The notes beneath the pieces were generated by a model, which was not told the DNA's origin, did no database searches, and was given only the letters and a program-made list of their open reading frames with translations. Below, in pieces: positions 1 to 9,399 of a DNA stretch of 31,187 bases (position 1 is its first letter; every line of letters starts with the position of its first letter). Location: assembly GCA_002440745.1 (NCBI GenBank), contig DJVB01000031.1:1-31187 (forward strand), given 5' to 3'. Source of the stretch: Bacteroidales bacterium UBA6267. Its GTDB lineage: Bacteria; Bacteroidota; Bacteroidia; Bacteroidales; UBA1556. Position numbers and translations under genes: made by a program.

Positions 1-78
1 AATGAATTTTTAGAACCCCCCTTAAATGAATAAAAGAATTCTAAAGGTTTGAAAAATACCAAATAAACCATTTTTCCG

Positions 79-98
79 TTTGCTCTTAATTGAGCAAA
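79..98. repeat. Perfect 7-bp inverted repeat
   Basis: TTTGCTC at 79-85 and GAGCAAA at 92-98 flank a 6-nt loop (TTAATT). No T-run follows on either strand, so it does not look like a Rho-independent terminator. It lies about 75 bp upstream of the lipoprotein gene and could be an operator. It could also be chance in AT-rich DNA. Confidence 0.3.
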
Positions 99-172
99 TT
101 CAATTCGCATCTTTTAGATACTGAGTTCAAATTCAACTACGACCTCAAAACGACTAATAAACTCTTAACCAA

Positions 173-850
173 ATGAATATGAAACACGTAATTTACTTTT
201 TCGCCCTTTTACTGTCGCTATCCATTTTATCATGCACCAATAACTTAAAATTTCAAGAACCGCAGCCTTCGGGGGATAAAAATGAAAAAAAATTCAAAAA
301 CAGCTATCAAGGCACTTATTTATGTCTCGACGACAGTTCGATTCTTTTCATCAAGAAAGATATGATGATTCAAGAATGGCTAATTACTGCTGAAATATCT
401 AAGAATGAACTCGATACGACAGCAGAAATAAAGCACCTAAACGGACAATATTTTATTGAAGGAAAAGATGAACCCTTAGATATTACCATTTTGGGCGACT
501 CGGCAGTTTTGCGTTATAAACTCACCGATACATTATTCCAACTTTCAGATAATCAATTATTAAGATATTTCAAAGGCCAATATTTTCTCAACTACAAAGA
601 AGCGGATGACCAATGGATAGTAAAAACTTTGAACCTAAATCGGGAAGGTTTACTTACCCTTAGCGATATTCATGGAGGTGAAGATGAAATAGAAAAAATC
701 AAAGAAATGACACCCGTTGAAGAAATTACTAACGAAGAAGGGAAAGTAGTGGATTACAAAGTGCAGCCAACGAAGAAGGAGTTAAAGAAAATCTTAAAAT
801 CCGATGTAATTCAAGAAGGAAGTCGCTTTCAGAAAATCAGGAAATTATAG
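173..850 (+). CDS. Hypothetical lipoprotein, 225 aa
   Basis: This is a probable lipoprotein of unknown function. The N-terminus has a basic start, a hydrophobic stretch (residues 6-18) and a lipobox LSILSC with Cys21 as the predicted lipidated residue, so it should be anchored in the inner or outer membrane. A second ATG six bases downstream (position 179) would give an equally good signal peptide. The mature part is hydrophilic, with alternating beta-like segments in residues 45-160 and a Lys/Glu-rich tail (about 165-225) that is probably helical. I recognise no named domain or catalytic motif. The gene stands alone and converges on tamB, whose stop lies 90 bp away. No clear TAnnTTTG promoter is visible in the 172 bases upstream. 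Confidence 0.8.
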   Translation: MNMKHVIYFFALLLSLSILSCTNNLKFQEPQPSGDKNEKKFKNSYQGTYLCLDDSSILFIKKDMMIQEWLITAEISKNELDTTAEIKHLNGQYFIEGKDEPLDITILGDSAVLRYKLTDTLFQLSDNQLLRYFKGQYFLNYKEADDQWIVKTLNLNREGLLTLSDIHGGEDEIEKIKEMTPVEEITNEEGKVVDYKVQPTKKELKKILKSDVIQEGSRFQKIRKL

Positions 851-940
851 CAAGCTTAAATTCAAAAGTGGTAAAATGGTGAGTAAGATGTAATTTCGCT
901 TCTATTCAACGAATAAGTTGTGGACTACGACACTTCTCCC

Positions 941-3900
941 CTATTTCTTTTCGCCCGTTTCGGTAGTAATAGGCTCATTAGCAATATCTTCAGCCTTTTT
1001 TGCCCGCTTAAATAATTCCTCAAGCGAATCGAAATCCTTTCTGTAAACTATACCGGCACCTTGGGTATAGGGAGCTTTTCGGGTAAGCGGGTCGTCGTAG
1101 TTTGTTCGGTTAAAAACCCTCGCTCTCAAATTTTTATCTTTCGTGATGGCATATTCAACATTCAAGTCGCCAACAATACGAGTTTCGGTTTCGCCGGTTT
1201 TACTTTCTCCACCGGTGCCAAATTTCCCATCAATAAGCAAGCGATCATTAAAGGCTTGATAGGTCAAAGCCACCGCAATTTCCTGACTTGTAGCTTCATC
1301 CCCCGGAGTCCAGGTGAGGCCAATATCGATATCATCCGACATTTTGTTCAGCCAATTGCTCATCTGACTGGCAAGCATTTCTGTTGCATTAGAAGCCAAT
1401 GCGTTAGGATTTACACCCTGACTAAATCCACTCGGCGCCTGAAATTTTCCTAACATCAATAGACTTATGAAGTTTTTATTCATAATGTCCATATTCGAGG
1501 AGCCACTGCTGGTGTAAAGAATCATATTCACTTTCTCCTGAGTTTCAACAGTTTCGTCAGGCAAATCAATACCAAAACTAATTTCGGGAGCCGCTAAACT
1601 TCCTCCAATATTAATCTTACAATCCACTTTTGAACGCCGCTTGTAAATGTCGGAAGTATCAATCATTTGCAATAAATCGTAAAGTTTAGCCTCTGTCCGG
1701 TAGATTGCGCTCAAATCCACTCGCGCATCCAACAAATCGCCCTCCCAGGTTATTGTTCCTCCTTTATCGAGCACAAATCGCTTATTTATAATGTTTTGCA
1801 TGGTGAAAAGGTAATCCCCCTTTTCGATGGTATAGCTTCCATACATATTCACATTAAACTCCTTATCCACATTTATCCGAATGATTCCTTCGCCATTTGC
1901 AGTGATAATGTCGCCAACGGTTTCGTCCATCACCAACTGCACTGTAGCTTCGGGCGTCATGTCGAATCTCATATCCATACTCATCGCATAATCACTCTCT
2001 TCTTCCTCGATATTCGCAAGAGCTGTAGAATCTTTGATGATAAAAGTAATAAACTCACTATTTTCAACTGAAGCCGTCTCCGACATTGGAATAGCTATTT
2101 TGCTACCTTTCAACGGTTTAATGTCGATATTGAAATACAAATCGTTTAGAGGTCCTGTGATTGCAAACGAACCGCTCCCTACAGCATAACCATAGAAAAG
2201 CTCATTGTCCATTTTGGTTATATTGAGCAACTCCATGCGGTTTGGCTCCACTTTAAAGTCCAAACTCATGTTCTGAAAACTTTCATGGAAAAGCTTAAAA
2301 TTCAATTTTCCGGAATGCTCCTCACCGGTTTTATACTGCAAATCCTTCACTCTTCCATTAGTAATGCCCAAATAATTGTGGGTGAACTCTATTTCGTCAT
2401 TGAAAGCATAGGTGGTTTTGGTATAATCGACCACCAATTTGGGGATGTCGGTTTTGAGTTTTCCGGCCAAAAGCGGCTTCCCAAAAGTTCCTGTAATATT
2501 TAGCTTGCCGGATGCCGTTCCTTTGATTTCGGAGGCAAAACTCGACAAAAACGGCTGCATAGATTGCACCGGAAAATCATCTAAATAAACCCTCAAATCT
2601 AAGTTATCATCCTCTTTTTCAGGAAATAAATAACCACTAATCTCAAGCATATCCTTATTTGACCCCACAAGACTTCGCAACTCCGTAGTCATATTGATAG
2701 CAATTCCATTCCGCAAATCATTCCAGAAACTACTGATTTTGGCTTGCCCAAGAAGCGAATTATTAAACATAAAGTCGTTGATGTCGAAATCAGCCGAAAA
2801 ATTAAAATTCTGCCATAAATTCCATAAAGCCAATTTTCCCGAAAGCTGACCTTTAAAATCAACTGAATACTGATTCAGGTAAAAATTGAAAAAATTTAAA
2901 TCAAAATTCGAAAAATCGACATATAATTTATCCTCCACATTTTCAGTCAATAGTCCATTAACTATCAAACTATTAACACCTGATTTCAAATAAAAATCTT
3001 CAATCTTTAGGTAATGCTTTCGATAATGAAAACTATTGGATTCGCTGACTACCCAATTGGAATCATTGACCCAAACGGACAAATCGTGGAATGAGGCTTT
3101 GATATCATCTAACCCATCGACACGCAATCCCAAATCAGCAAAAATCCGATTAAAGGTATTATTCTCTTTTCCAAGCGATAAAAGCACCTGAATGCTATCG
3201 CGGTATATCTTTGGATTGAAAACTAAAGAATCGTAAAAAATGTCTTTCGACAAGTAAAACTTATCAGCATACGACTCAATATTGAAAGTATCGCGTTTAT
3301 TGGCCAATTTCAGCCTAAACTGGTCGAGAGATGTTGAATTAAAACTTACTTTATCACTTCTAAAATCCAAACTCAAGGAATCTTTCTCCGCATCAAAAAA
3401 ACCGCTTAACTTCGACTGATTGGCAAGATAGATTTCCGGATAGAAAATAGAGAATAAATCGGAGGTGTTTTTAAAATTAAAATCGTAGCTAAAATCAAGA
3501 TTTTGTCGGGAATCGAATTTCTGAACAATATTTTCGTCATTGAATGTGGCAGGCAAAAAATTCTCCATCAGATAATAGTAAATCTTATCTAAGTCGGCAA
3601 AGCGAAACTGCCCATTGATGTGGCCGTCAATATATTTTGAATTCAAACTCAAACTTCTGTTATCATTGGAGCCGGAAGCGATAACTAACGCGCTATCACC
3701 TGCATAAGTTCGATTTTTCAAAACATAAAACAAACTGTTGATTTTAATTTTTCCTTGCAAATTATCGGCACTATTCCCAAGAGCATCTACGGTAACTTTA
3801 CCGCTAATCACTCCAAGGCTATCCGAATTTGAGAGCATCAGGCGATTGATACGCGCATTTTGTATATCAGCAAAAAAACGATAAACCGGCAAGGAATCAG

Positions 3901-5431
3901 AAAAATTATAATAGCCATCCACATTCAACTTGAATGTGCTATCGGCTGAGGACACAAAACCATTCACCACCCGATTAGCCAATTTACCTTCAATCACCGA
4001 GTTTTGATAGTTGAATCCCCCTATTCGAATATTTGGAATTTTTACATCCACAATAGCAAAAGCATCTAAATCTATTCCTTCCCCATCGAATTCCCCGTAA
4101 AGTGTTAGCTGGTCGATATTTGGAACAGAAATCAACTCACCAATGTTGAACTTATACAATTTCAAACTTCCAACATAAGCGATTTTTCGATCAGTGGTGA
4201 GCGGCTTGATTAGGATGTCGGTGGAAATATTTCCCAAACCGGTTTGAAAGGAAGCGTTGGATACGAAGTCGTTATAAAACCCTGTGAAACGGCCTTTAAT
4301 GGACATGGTTTGCAAGCGGCGCAGATTATCAGGCAAATCAACCTTCTCTCCACCAGGCAATCTAATATTCTCAATATCAACGGCATTCGTAAGAAACTCG
4401 TTCATCTTTATATCGAAAAATGTTTTTTCGATTATTGGCAAACCGGAAATATTGGCACGACCATTAAAATGAGTGCTTTTCTCGGTGGAAAAACTAAAAT
4501 CGCGAAGTTTAAGATTGGAAACCGGCCCCTTCACAGATCCTTTTGCGGAAATTCTGATTTTGGATTCCGCCAAAGAAGTAGAAAACGGCACTAAATCAAG
4601 AAGGTCGAGATTCAAACTATCAATTTGCGCATTGAAACTAACACTATCAATAAAATCGAGCCAATTGGGCCACCGGCGATATTCCAAAGCCAAATACATC
4701 TTAGCATAGCTGGTATCGGTGGCAAACTCCAGATTCTTCAATTCCGAGCCATTTGAACCGGTTTTAATTTCCGCTTTGAACTCACGAAGCCTAAATCCTG
4801 AAACATCATTTCCTGAAAGATGCTGAATATTAGCAAAATACATATTGCTATCGATTCTAAAATCTTCCAACTCAACAAAGATAGAATCTAAATCTAAGTG
4901 ATTATAATCCATACCGGCTTCCACACGAGGTCGGTCCTCGATGTCATAAATAAATCTACCATTGCGCAACTCAGCGTCAGTAATCACAAAAGCCATTGGT
5001 TCAGAGGAAGTTGTATCATCGGAAGCCGAAAAATAATCGATTAGAAATTGCAAATTCAATTCCTCCTCGCCTGAATAAGTCCGAATTGCCAAAAGAAAAT
5101 CCTGGAGAAGCAACCCTTGAAGCTCAATTGAATTATTTTTTTTGGAAAAAGATTTATAACCCGCTCTGATTTCACCTGCCTTAAGCAAAGGCTGATTATG
5201 TTTATCTTTTACTTCAATATTTTCGATAGTTATCTTTAAAAACCAAGAAATGTCGATTCCGGTGAGGGTAATAGTAGTGCCAAGCTCTTTCGATAAATAA
5301 TTTGCAGCAGCCTGCGAAAGTCGGGTTTGGACAGCCGGCAAGCGAAAAACGAGATAAGAGCCGATTATCAAAACAATGAAAATCAGCAATATATTTCGGA
5401 ATATCTTAAGTATTTTCTTAAATAATTTCAA
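941..5431 (-). CDS. tamB: TamB-like translocation/assembly module protein (DUF490)
   Basis: TamB-type proteins anchor in the inner membrane by an N-terminal helix and span the periplasm as a long hydrophobic beta-groove. They serve outer-membrane protein assembly and/or phospholipid transfer. This protein of about 1,496 residues has one N-terminal membrane segment (ILLIFIVLIIGSYLVF), the AsmA/TamB-like stretch after it (LSKELGTTITLTGIDISWF), and more than 1,000 residues of beta-rich repeats. Its C-terminal 350-400 residues have TamB domain character, with GSFAITGPLNDLYFNIDI, the later GDYLFTMQNIINKRFVLDKG, and MILYTSS close to the end. The frame could start at a TTG at 5479, but a promoter at 5489-5521 would put the transcript start almost on it. 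The TTG at 5431 leaves a normal leader, so I chose that; there is no ATG near the N-terminus. No TamA/BamA partner is in the window. Confidence 0.88.
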   Translation of the reverse strand: MKLFKKILKIFRNILLIFIVLIIGSYLVFRLPAVQTRLSQAAANYLSKELGTTITLTGIDISWFLKITIENIEVKDKHNQPLLKAGEIRAGYKSFSKKNNSIELQGLLLQDFLLAIRTYSGEEELNLQFLIDYFSASDDTTSSEPMAFVITDAELRNGRFIYDIEDRPRVEAGMDYNHLDLDSIFVELEDFRIDSNMYFANIQHLSGNDVSGFRLREFKAEIKTGSNGSELKNLEFATDTSYAKMYLALEYRRWPNWLDFIDSVSFNAQIDSLNLDLLDLVPFSTSLAESKIRISAKGSVKGPVSNLKLRDFSFSTEKSTHFNGRANISGLPIIEKTFFDIKMNEFLTNAVDIENIRLPGGEKVDLPDNLRRLQTMSIKGRFTGFYNDFVSNASFQTGLGNISTDILIKPLTTDRKIAYVGSLKLYKFNIGELISVPNIDQLTLYGEFDGEGIDLDAFAIVDVKIPNIRIGGFNYQNSVIEGKLANRVVNGFVSSADSTFKLNVDGYYNFSDSLPVYRFFADIQNARINRLMLSNSDSLGVISGKVTVDALGNSADNLQGKIKINSLFYVLKNRTYAGDSALVIASGSNDNRSLSLNSKYIDGHINGQFRFADLDKIYYYLMENFLPATFNDENIVQKFDSRQNLDFSYDFNFKNTSDLFSIFYPEIYLANQSKLSGFFDAEKDSLSLDFRSDKVSFNSTSLDQFRLKLANKRDTFNIESYADKFYLSKDIFYDSLVFNPKIYRDSIQVLLSLGKENNTFNRIFADLGLRVDGLDDIKASFHDLSVWVNDSNWVVSESNSFHYRKHYLKIEDFYLKSGVNSLIVNGLLTENVEDKLYVDFSNFDLNFFNFYLNQYSVDFKGQLSGKLALWNLWQNFNFSADFDINDFMFNNSLLGQAKISSFWNDLRNGIAINMTTELRSLVGSNKDMLEISGYLFPEKEDDNLDLRVYLDDFPVQSMQPFLSSFASEIKGTASGKLNITGTFGKPLLAGKLKTDIPKLVVDYTKTTYAFNDEIEFTHNYLGITNGRVKDLQYKTGEEHSGKLNFKLFHESFQNMSLDFKVEPNRMELLNITKMDNELFYGYAVGSGSFAITGPLNDLYFNIDIKPLKGSKIAIPMSETASVENSEFITFIIKDSTALANIEEEESDYAMSMDMRFDMTPEATVQLVMDETVGDIITANGEGIIRINVDKEFNVNMYGSYTIEKGDYLFTMQNIINKRFVLDKGGTITWEGDLLDARVDLSAIYRTEAKLYDLLQMIDTSDIYKRRSKVDCKINIGGSLAAPEISFGIDLPDETVETQEKVNMILYTSSGSSNMDIMNKNFISLLMLGKFQAPSGFSQGVNPNALASNATEMLASQMSNWLNKMSDDIDIGLTWTPGDEATSQEIAVALTYQAFNDRLLIDGKFGTGGESKTGETETRIVGDLNVEYAITKDKNLRARVFNRTNYDDPLTRKAPYTQGAGIVYRKDFDSLEELFKRAKKAEDIANEPITTETGEKK

Positions 5432-5488
5432 AGAGAATCTGCATATTAAAGTAGAAACAAAAATAAGCCAAATTCTCAATATTCAAAC

Positions 5489-5521
5489 CAAACTTATCTG
5501 CATATAATAATGAATGACAAA
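5489..5521 (-). promoter_or_regulatory. Bacteroidota-type promoter for tamB
   Basis: On the minus strand TTTG (5518-5521) is followed by 21 nt and then TAAGTTTG (5489-5496). This matches the phylum consensus TTTG/TTG, about 17-23 nt, TAnnTTTG. It lies between the FKBP terminator and tamB, so tamB is probably transcribed on its own. Confidence 0.6.
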
Positions 5522-5541
5522 AAGATAAGGGAACAAAAAAA

Positions 5542-5568
5542 AAAGCTCCGTTAAAAACGAAGCTTTTA
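5542..5568 (-). terminator. Rho-independent terminator of the FKBP gene
   Basis: AAAAGCT (5542-5548) pairs with AGCTTTT (5562-5568). After one mismatch CGT pairs with ACG around a 5-nt loop. Read on the minus strand, the hairpin ends in a long T-run (the A-tract at 5536-5545). It sits 20 bp past the FKBP stop codon. Confidence 0.8.
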
Positions 5569-5587
5569 AAAAATAATAACCAATATT

Positions 5588-6091
5588 TTAATGATGATGA
5601 CCACCTTCGCCATGAACATGACCGTGGTCTAATTCTTCTTGAGTTGCTTGACGAACCGAAACAATATCACCGGTAAAATACAAATCCTGACCGGCTAAAG
5701 GATGATTGAAATCCATTTTAAGATTTTCGTCTCCAACTTCAGTTATCATACCATCCATGCGATTTCCCTGATTGTCTTGCATTGGCAAAACGTTGCCAAC
5801 CTTTAGCATTTCCATATCCAATTCGCCCTCACGTTTAAAAATATCCAAGGGAAGATCAACAATCATTGCGGGGTCGTTCACTCCATAAGCTTCATCTGCC
5901 GGCACACCAAACGAAAATTTGCTGCCTGTTTGAAGACCTGTGAGCTCTTCCTCAAATTTTGGTATCATCATGCCAATGCCATAAATAAAAGTTAGAGGCT
6001 GCTGTCCGTAAGTTTCTTCAATTAGTTCACCCTGAGCTGTGTCGCGGGTCAGGCGGTAGTTGAGACTAACCACCATATTCTCTTTAATCAT
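5588..6091 (-). CDS. SlyD-like FKBP-type peptidyl-prolyl cis-trans isomerase
   Basis: This is a cytoplasmic prolyl isomerase and folding chaperone of the FKBP/SlyD type, 167 aa. The FKBP half-domain is clear: VSLNYRLTRDTAQGELIEET, then the core segment LTFIYGIGMMIPKFEEELTG, then FGVPADEAYG. An insert-in-flap domain follows (roughly residues 68-130, with HPLAGQDL), as in SlyD. The last twelve residues (HGHVHGEGGHHH) form a His-rich tail; in SlyD such tails bind Ni or Zn. The frame stays open to 6127, but those extra codons overlap the promoter -7 box at 6125-6132, so the ATG at 6091 is the better start. The gene is monocistronic, with its own promoter and terminator. No nickel enzyme is nearby, so a metallochaperone role is only possible. 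Confidence 0.92.
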   Translation of the reverse strand: MIKENMVVSLNYRLTRDTAQGELIEETYGQQPLTFIYGIGMMIPKFEEELTGLQTGSKFSFGVPADEAYGVNDPAMIVDLPLDIFKREGELDMEMLKVGNVLPMQDNQGNRMDGMITEVGDENLKMDFNHPLAGQDLYFTGDIVSVRQATQEELDHGHVHGEGGHHH

Positions 6092-6124
6092 TGTTATGAG
6101 TTTAATTAATATTCGATTAGGCCA

Positions 6125-6132
6125 CAAAAGTA
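6125..6132 (-). promoter_or_regulatory. -7 box of the FKBP gene
   Basis: TACTTTTG on the minus strand fits TAnnTTTG, 33 bp upstream of the chosen ATG. The -33 region is weak (a T-rich stretch about 23 nt upstream). The site excludes the longer open frame as the real N-terminus. Confidence 0.5.
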
Positions 6133-6213
6133 GGTCAAATAAATGCAGGTTTTAGAAAACATTTAACGAAAAAACCATTCTTAAAAACAGTTTAATCAGC
6201 ATTTAAACCTCAA

Positions 6214-8367
6214 TTAACTGTGCTTTGAATATTTAAGCCAAAATATCAGAATCGAAGAAAAGAGCAAACTTACTAAGGAAATCCAAAAGCCGACAACGAC
6301 CATCTTCGGGCGAAAAACCCACTCTATGCGATGATTCCCCGCCGGAATCTCAGCTCCCATAAATGCAAAATTGACCTTGGTGAATTTCGCCTCCTTTCCA
6401 TCAATAATTAAATGCCAACCTTTATAGAAATTCTGTTGAAAAACCAAAAGCTGAGGCGAGGCCGTTTTACTTTGAAAGATCATATTTTGAGGCGTAAACT
6501 CCTGATTATAAATAGTATCATTCGAGTCTTTGAACCACAACTTGGTCGAATCAAACCACTTTGCATCCTGGACAAAAACCCATTTTTCAGAGTTGTCATT
6601 TCTCAGAATCTCGGGTTTAGTCGAAATGGAATCCGCAAAATAAACAATCGGATTTTGGCCAAATTTTCTTAAAACATCCGGCATGGAATCGCGCAAGAAA
6701 GCATAATTACTCAAGATCAAAGGATTATATCCATCTTGGGCTATTTGCTTTTTGAAGGTGTTAATATTCAGCCAGATGCAACCAATTTTTGGGGTGAAAA
6801 TATCAGAGTTTGAACCAATTGGAGTCATGTCGTTTACAGGAAATTTTTTCGGCAATTCCCGCATAGCAAGATAAGTATTCTTTGGCTTTTGCCACTCATC
6901 AAAAACCGTATAAGGCGCATTGAGGTTGGCGGCTAAAATCAAGTCTCCTCCCACTAATAAAAGCAAAAAGCCATGACGAATGCGGGCATTTTTCGCAAAA
7001 AGGAAAACCAAAAAAAACGAAATCAAAAAGAAAATCTGAATCCAGAATTGAAATGAAAGATGCTGATTTACTGTGCTTTCATCCGAAAAATGAAAAAGTT
7101 GACCTGAAAATATCAGTTCGGCAAAATGAGAAAGCTTAAGGCCATTTTCCGCTTGAGCCACCGTTAGCAAAAGCAAAGCAAGAAAGGCAAAAGAGCTATA
7201 AAATCGCTTTTTATCCTGATTATCGAGAAAACGGCTCAACCCCTCCCCTGCAATCAAAATAAAACTCAGAATGGCGAAAAGTCGGAGCATTGCCGGAAAG
7301 CGAAACAGATTGAAAAAGGGAAAATAGTTATAAAAAAACTCCCGCAAAGGAAGGCCGTCTCCAACAGAAAGCAATAGGCATAGAATGCCAAAACCAAGCA
7401 AAATCCGGCTTTCTAACTTTTTGCGATAAGAAAGCGCAACAAAGAAAAACACCAATAACAAAATGCCAAAATACCCGTTGGTCATGGACAAATCTGTTCC
7501 AAAGCTAACCATATCATGATTCACAGCAGAAAAAGGGAAAAGGAAGGATTTCCACGAAGCAAAGGAAAATGGGCCAAAGAGGGAGTCGTGAAGGGTAAGA
7601 CCGCCGGTTCGATTTAGAAATGGCATAAGATTATAAACCGAAATCAAAACTACTGCGCTGTTTAGAAGCGAGAAGACAGCAGCCAAAATGTTGATTTTCA
7701 TATATTTCACAAACTCCTGCCAACTTTCCTTACGAATAATCTTCACAGAAAAAAACGCAAAAAGCAATACGAGAAGGTATAAAAGCACCATCCCAAAAGC
7801 AGGATAAGCGCCACTAATCATCATATAGGCAAACAGTGAAAACAAAACGGCGTATTTCAATTTTCGTTGGTAGTAGATGGAAAGAAAGGAATTGAGCAAC
7901 CAAGGAATCCAAGCAGCAGCAATCAACCAATTGATATGCTGCGCATTACCCACAAAAAAGCCGGATAACGAATAAGACAAAGCCATGATGATGGCAATCT
8001 CACGTCTATCCACAAATTGCAGCCCTAATCGGTACATTCCAAAAGCTGCAATAAGAATATGGATAAACCAATCGAAGGTTAAGGAATAAATGGAATAGCC
8101 AAAGAAAAACCCTATAAACCAAGTAATTGGATACCATGCCGTGCTTTGCGGATCGGCATGAAGCGGTGAACCTCCCAATTGATACGGATTCCAAAAAGGC
8201 AGTTGGTAGTTTTGGAGACTTTCGCCAATAAGATATTTCCACGAAAAAACCGCATCAATCACGTCCCATTTAAGCGTAGTCTGAAACGAAATAACAGGAA
8301 AGAAAGCCAAGCTCAGGATGAAAATCATCAGCATATAGGGCCATAACCTGTTGATAAGATGCTTCAT
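6214..8367 (-). CDS. YfhO-family polytopic membrane protein (GT-C-like)
   Basis: This is a 717-residue integral membrane protein resembling the YfhO family, which are GT-C-fold proteins tied in Gram-positives to glycosylation of cell-wall polymers. In Bacteroidota the substrate is unknown. Typical features are an N-terminal membrane helix, then the loop FWNPYQLGGSPLHADPQSTAWY, in which the acidic and aromatic residues of the first periplasmic loop sit. About twelve further hydrophobic segments follow. A soluble C-terminal region contains FQQNFYKGWHLIIDGKEAK and the family-typical PAGNHRIEWVFRP, before a last membrane helix. The frame begins at a TTG (8391), but the ATG at 8367 gives the natural N-terminus and sits 20 bp after the preceding stop. 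It is probably the last gene of the operon with the T9SS protein and the OppA-like lipoprotein. Confidence 0.8.
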   Translation of the reverse strand: MKHLINRLWPYMLMIFILSLAFFPVISFQTTLKWDVIDAVFSWKYLIGESLQNYQLPFWNPYQLGGSPLHADPQSTAWYPITWFIGFFFGYSIYSLTFDWFIHILIAAFGMYRLGLQFVDRREIAIIMALSYSLSGFFVGNAQHINWLIAAAWIPWLLNSFLSIYYQRKLKYAVLFSLFAYMMISGAYPAFGMVLLYLLVLLFAFFSVKIIRKESWQEFVKYMKINILAAVFSLLNSAVVLISVYNLMPFLNRTGGLTLHDSLFGPFSFASWKSFLFPFSAVNHDMVSFGTDLSMTNGYFGILLLVFFFVALSYRKKLESRILLGFGILCLLLSVGDGLPLREFFYNYFPFFNLFRFPAMLRLFAILSFILIAGEGLSRFLDNQDKKRFYSSFAFLALLLLTVAQAENGLKLSHFAELIFSGQLFHFSDESTVNQHLSFQFWIQIFFLISFFLVFLFAKNARIRHGFLLLLVGGDLILAANLNAPYTVFDEWQKPKNTYLAMRELPKKFPVNDMTPIGSNSDIFTPKIGCIWLNINTFKKQIAQDGYNPLILSNYAFLRDSMPDVLRKFGQNPIVYFADSISTKPEILRNDNSEKWVFVQDAKWFDSTKLWFKDSNDTIYNQEFTPQNMIFQSKTASPQLLVFQQNFYKGWHLIIDGKEAKFTKVNFAFMGAEIPAGNHRIEWVFRPKMVVVGFWISLVSLLFSSILIFWLKYSKHS

Positions 8368-8387
8368 AATACTAAATATCAAGACTG

Positions 8388-9368
8388 TCAACGACTAATC
8401 ATAAGCTTCTCAGCCTTTGATAATCCATTCTCAAACAGACAGTTAATAAAATATAATCCATCGGAAAGCATTTCGACATCTATGGAAATATCGGAATTAT
8501 TCACCTCACCGGACAAACAAATTTTCCCCTGCAAATCGACTATTTCAAACCGAACAATTCGGAGACAATCGCGTGACTTAAGCTGAAGAATATCGGCTGC
8601 AGGATTAGGAAAAACGGAATAAGATGGAACCTTAAAATCATCTATTGAAACAATCTGATGAATAATGCCAATGGCATCCAAGTCGAAACCCGAAGAGGGG
8701 AAAGCTGTTGGAAAAGGGTCGTTGATGAAATTTCCGGCAGTATCGGTTGTGGCATAAGCCGAATCCACAGAGCCCACCACATCCACAATTCGTATATGAG
8801 TGATTTGATTCACATTGACGGAGGAAAGCATCATCAATTCCTCTAAGTCGAAAGGAGTGCCGTATCCACCCTGATATTTTCCGGCCAAATTATTGATTTT
8901 TCGAGGGTTAATAGTGTCGAACGCTTGAATTTGCACATCGGTTTGTGTGAGACTATGAGCCGGAAAACGAGCAAAATTCACCCCATCGGAGCTAACCTCT
9001 ACAAAAGCGAGTTCCAAAAAATGTCCGTCAAAAGAATTTTCAAAGACCGCAAAGTCGAAACCGGGGCCGTTAAAGATTGGATTGTCGAATGTCAAAACAG
9101 CATATCCTCCATCTCCCAAACTTACCACATCGTTGTCGGCTTTGCCTAAAGCAGAATTAGCAGTGCCAAAAATTGCCAAACCTAAGCTTGTATCGGCTAC
9201 GCTCATATAGCCAAGTTGCAGATTACAACCCGTTGCCCAAGAAACGAAAACGGCACTATCGGCATGAATTGCGGTGGTGGCTGAGCTTCCAACCCCGGGG
9301 GAATATTGAGCGATAATGGATTGATTTACAACGAAAATCGAAAGAAAAAGAAGAAAATATTTTAACAT
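8388..9368 (-). CDS. T9SS-sorted secreted protein, 326 aa
   Basis: This is a surface or secreted protein exported by Sec and then by the type IX secretion system. Residues 1-20 are a signal peptide (cleavage near IIAQ). Residues about 21-240 form a beta-rich domain with the segments GGYAVLTFDNPIFNGPGFDF, AVFENSF and LELAFVEVSSDGVNFARFP. The same pattern occurs in surface proteins of Bacteroidota and in PEP-CTERM proteins, where it looks like a ligand-binding jelly-roll. Residues about 250-326 are a T9SS type A sorting domain: YSVFPNPAADILQL, then LSDGLYFINCLFENG and a basic end (KAEKLMISR). The start lies 31 bp after the OppA-like gene and the stop 20 bp before the YfhO gene, so the three are probably co-transcribed. 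The ligand is unknown. Confidence 0.82.
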   Translation of the reverse strand: MLKYFLLFLSIFVVNQSIIAQYSPGVGSSATTAIHADSAVFVSWATGCNLQLGYMSVADTSLGLAIFGTANSALGKADNDVVSLGDGGYAVLTFDNPIFNGPGFDFAVFENSFDGHFLELAFVEVSSDGVNFARFPAHSLTQTDVQIQAFDTINPRKINNLAGKYQGGYGTPFDLEELMMLSSVNVNQITHIRIVDVVGSVDSAYATTDTAGNFINDPFPTAFPSSGFDLDAIGIIHQIVSIDDFKVPSYSVFPNPAADILQLKSRDCLRIVRFEIVDLQGKICLSGEVNNSDISIDVEMLSDGLYFINCLFENGLSKAEKLMISR

Positions 9369-9399
9369 CTCAAGAAAAGAATTTGTAAACGAAATTAGA

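Noticed and set aside
1061..4709. Several open frames of 60-130 codons on the plus strand inside tamB
   Set aside because: They are opposite-strand shadows of a long, clearly coding gene. None has a promoter, recognisable domain or sensible composition.
8006..8242. A 78-codon frame on the same strand inside the YfhO-like gene
   Set aside because: It is out of frame with a confident membrane protein and shows only the shifted translation of it.
8388..9368. Assignment as a cobalamin-uptake surface protein
   Set aside because: The general domain pattern occurs in varied surface proteins, and no TonB receptor, BtuB or corrin gene is present here.
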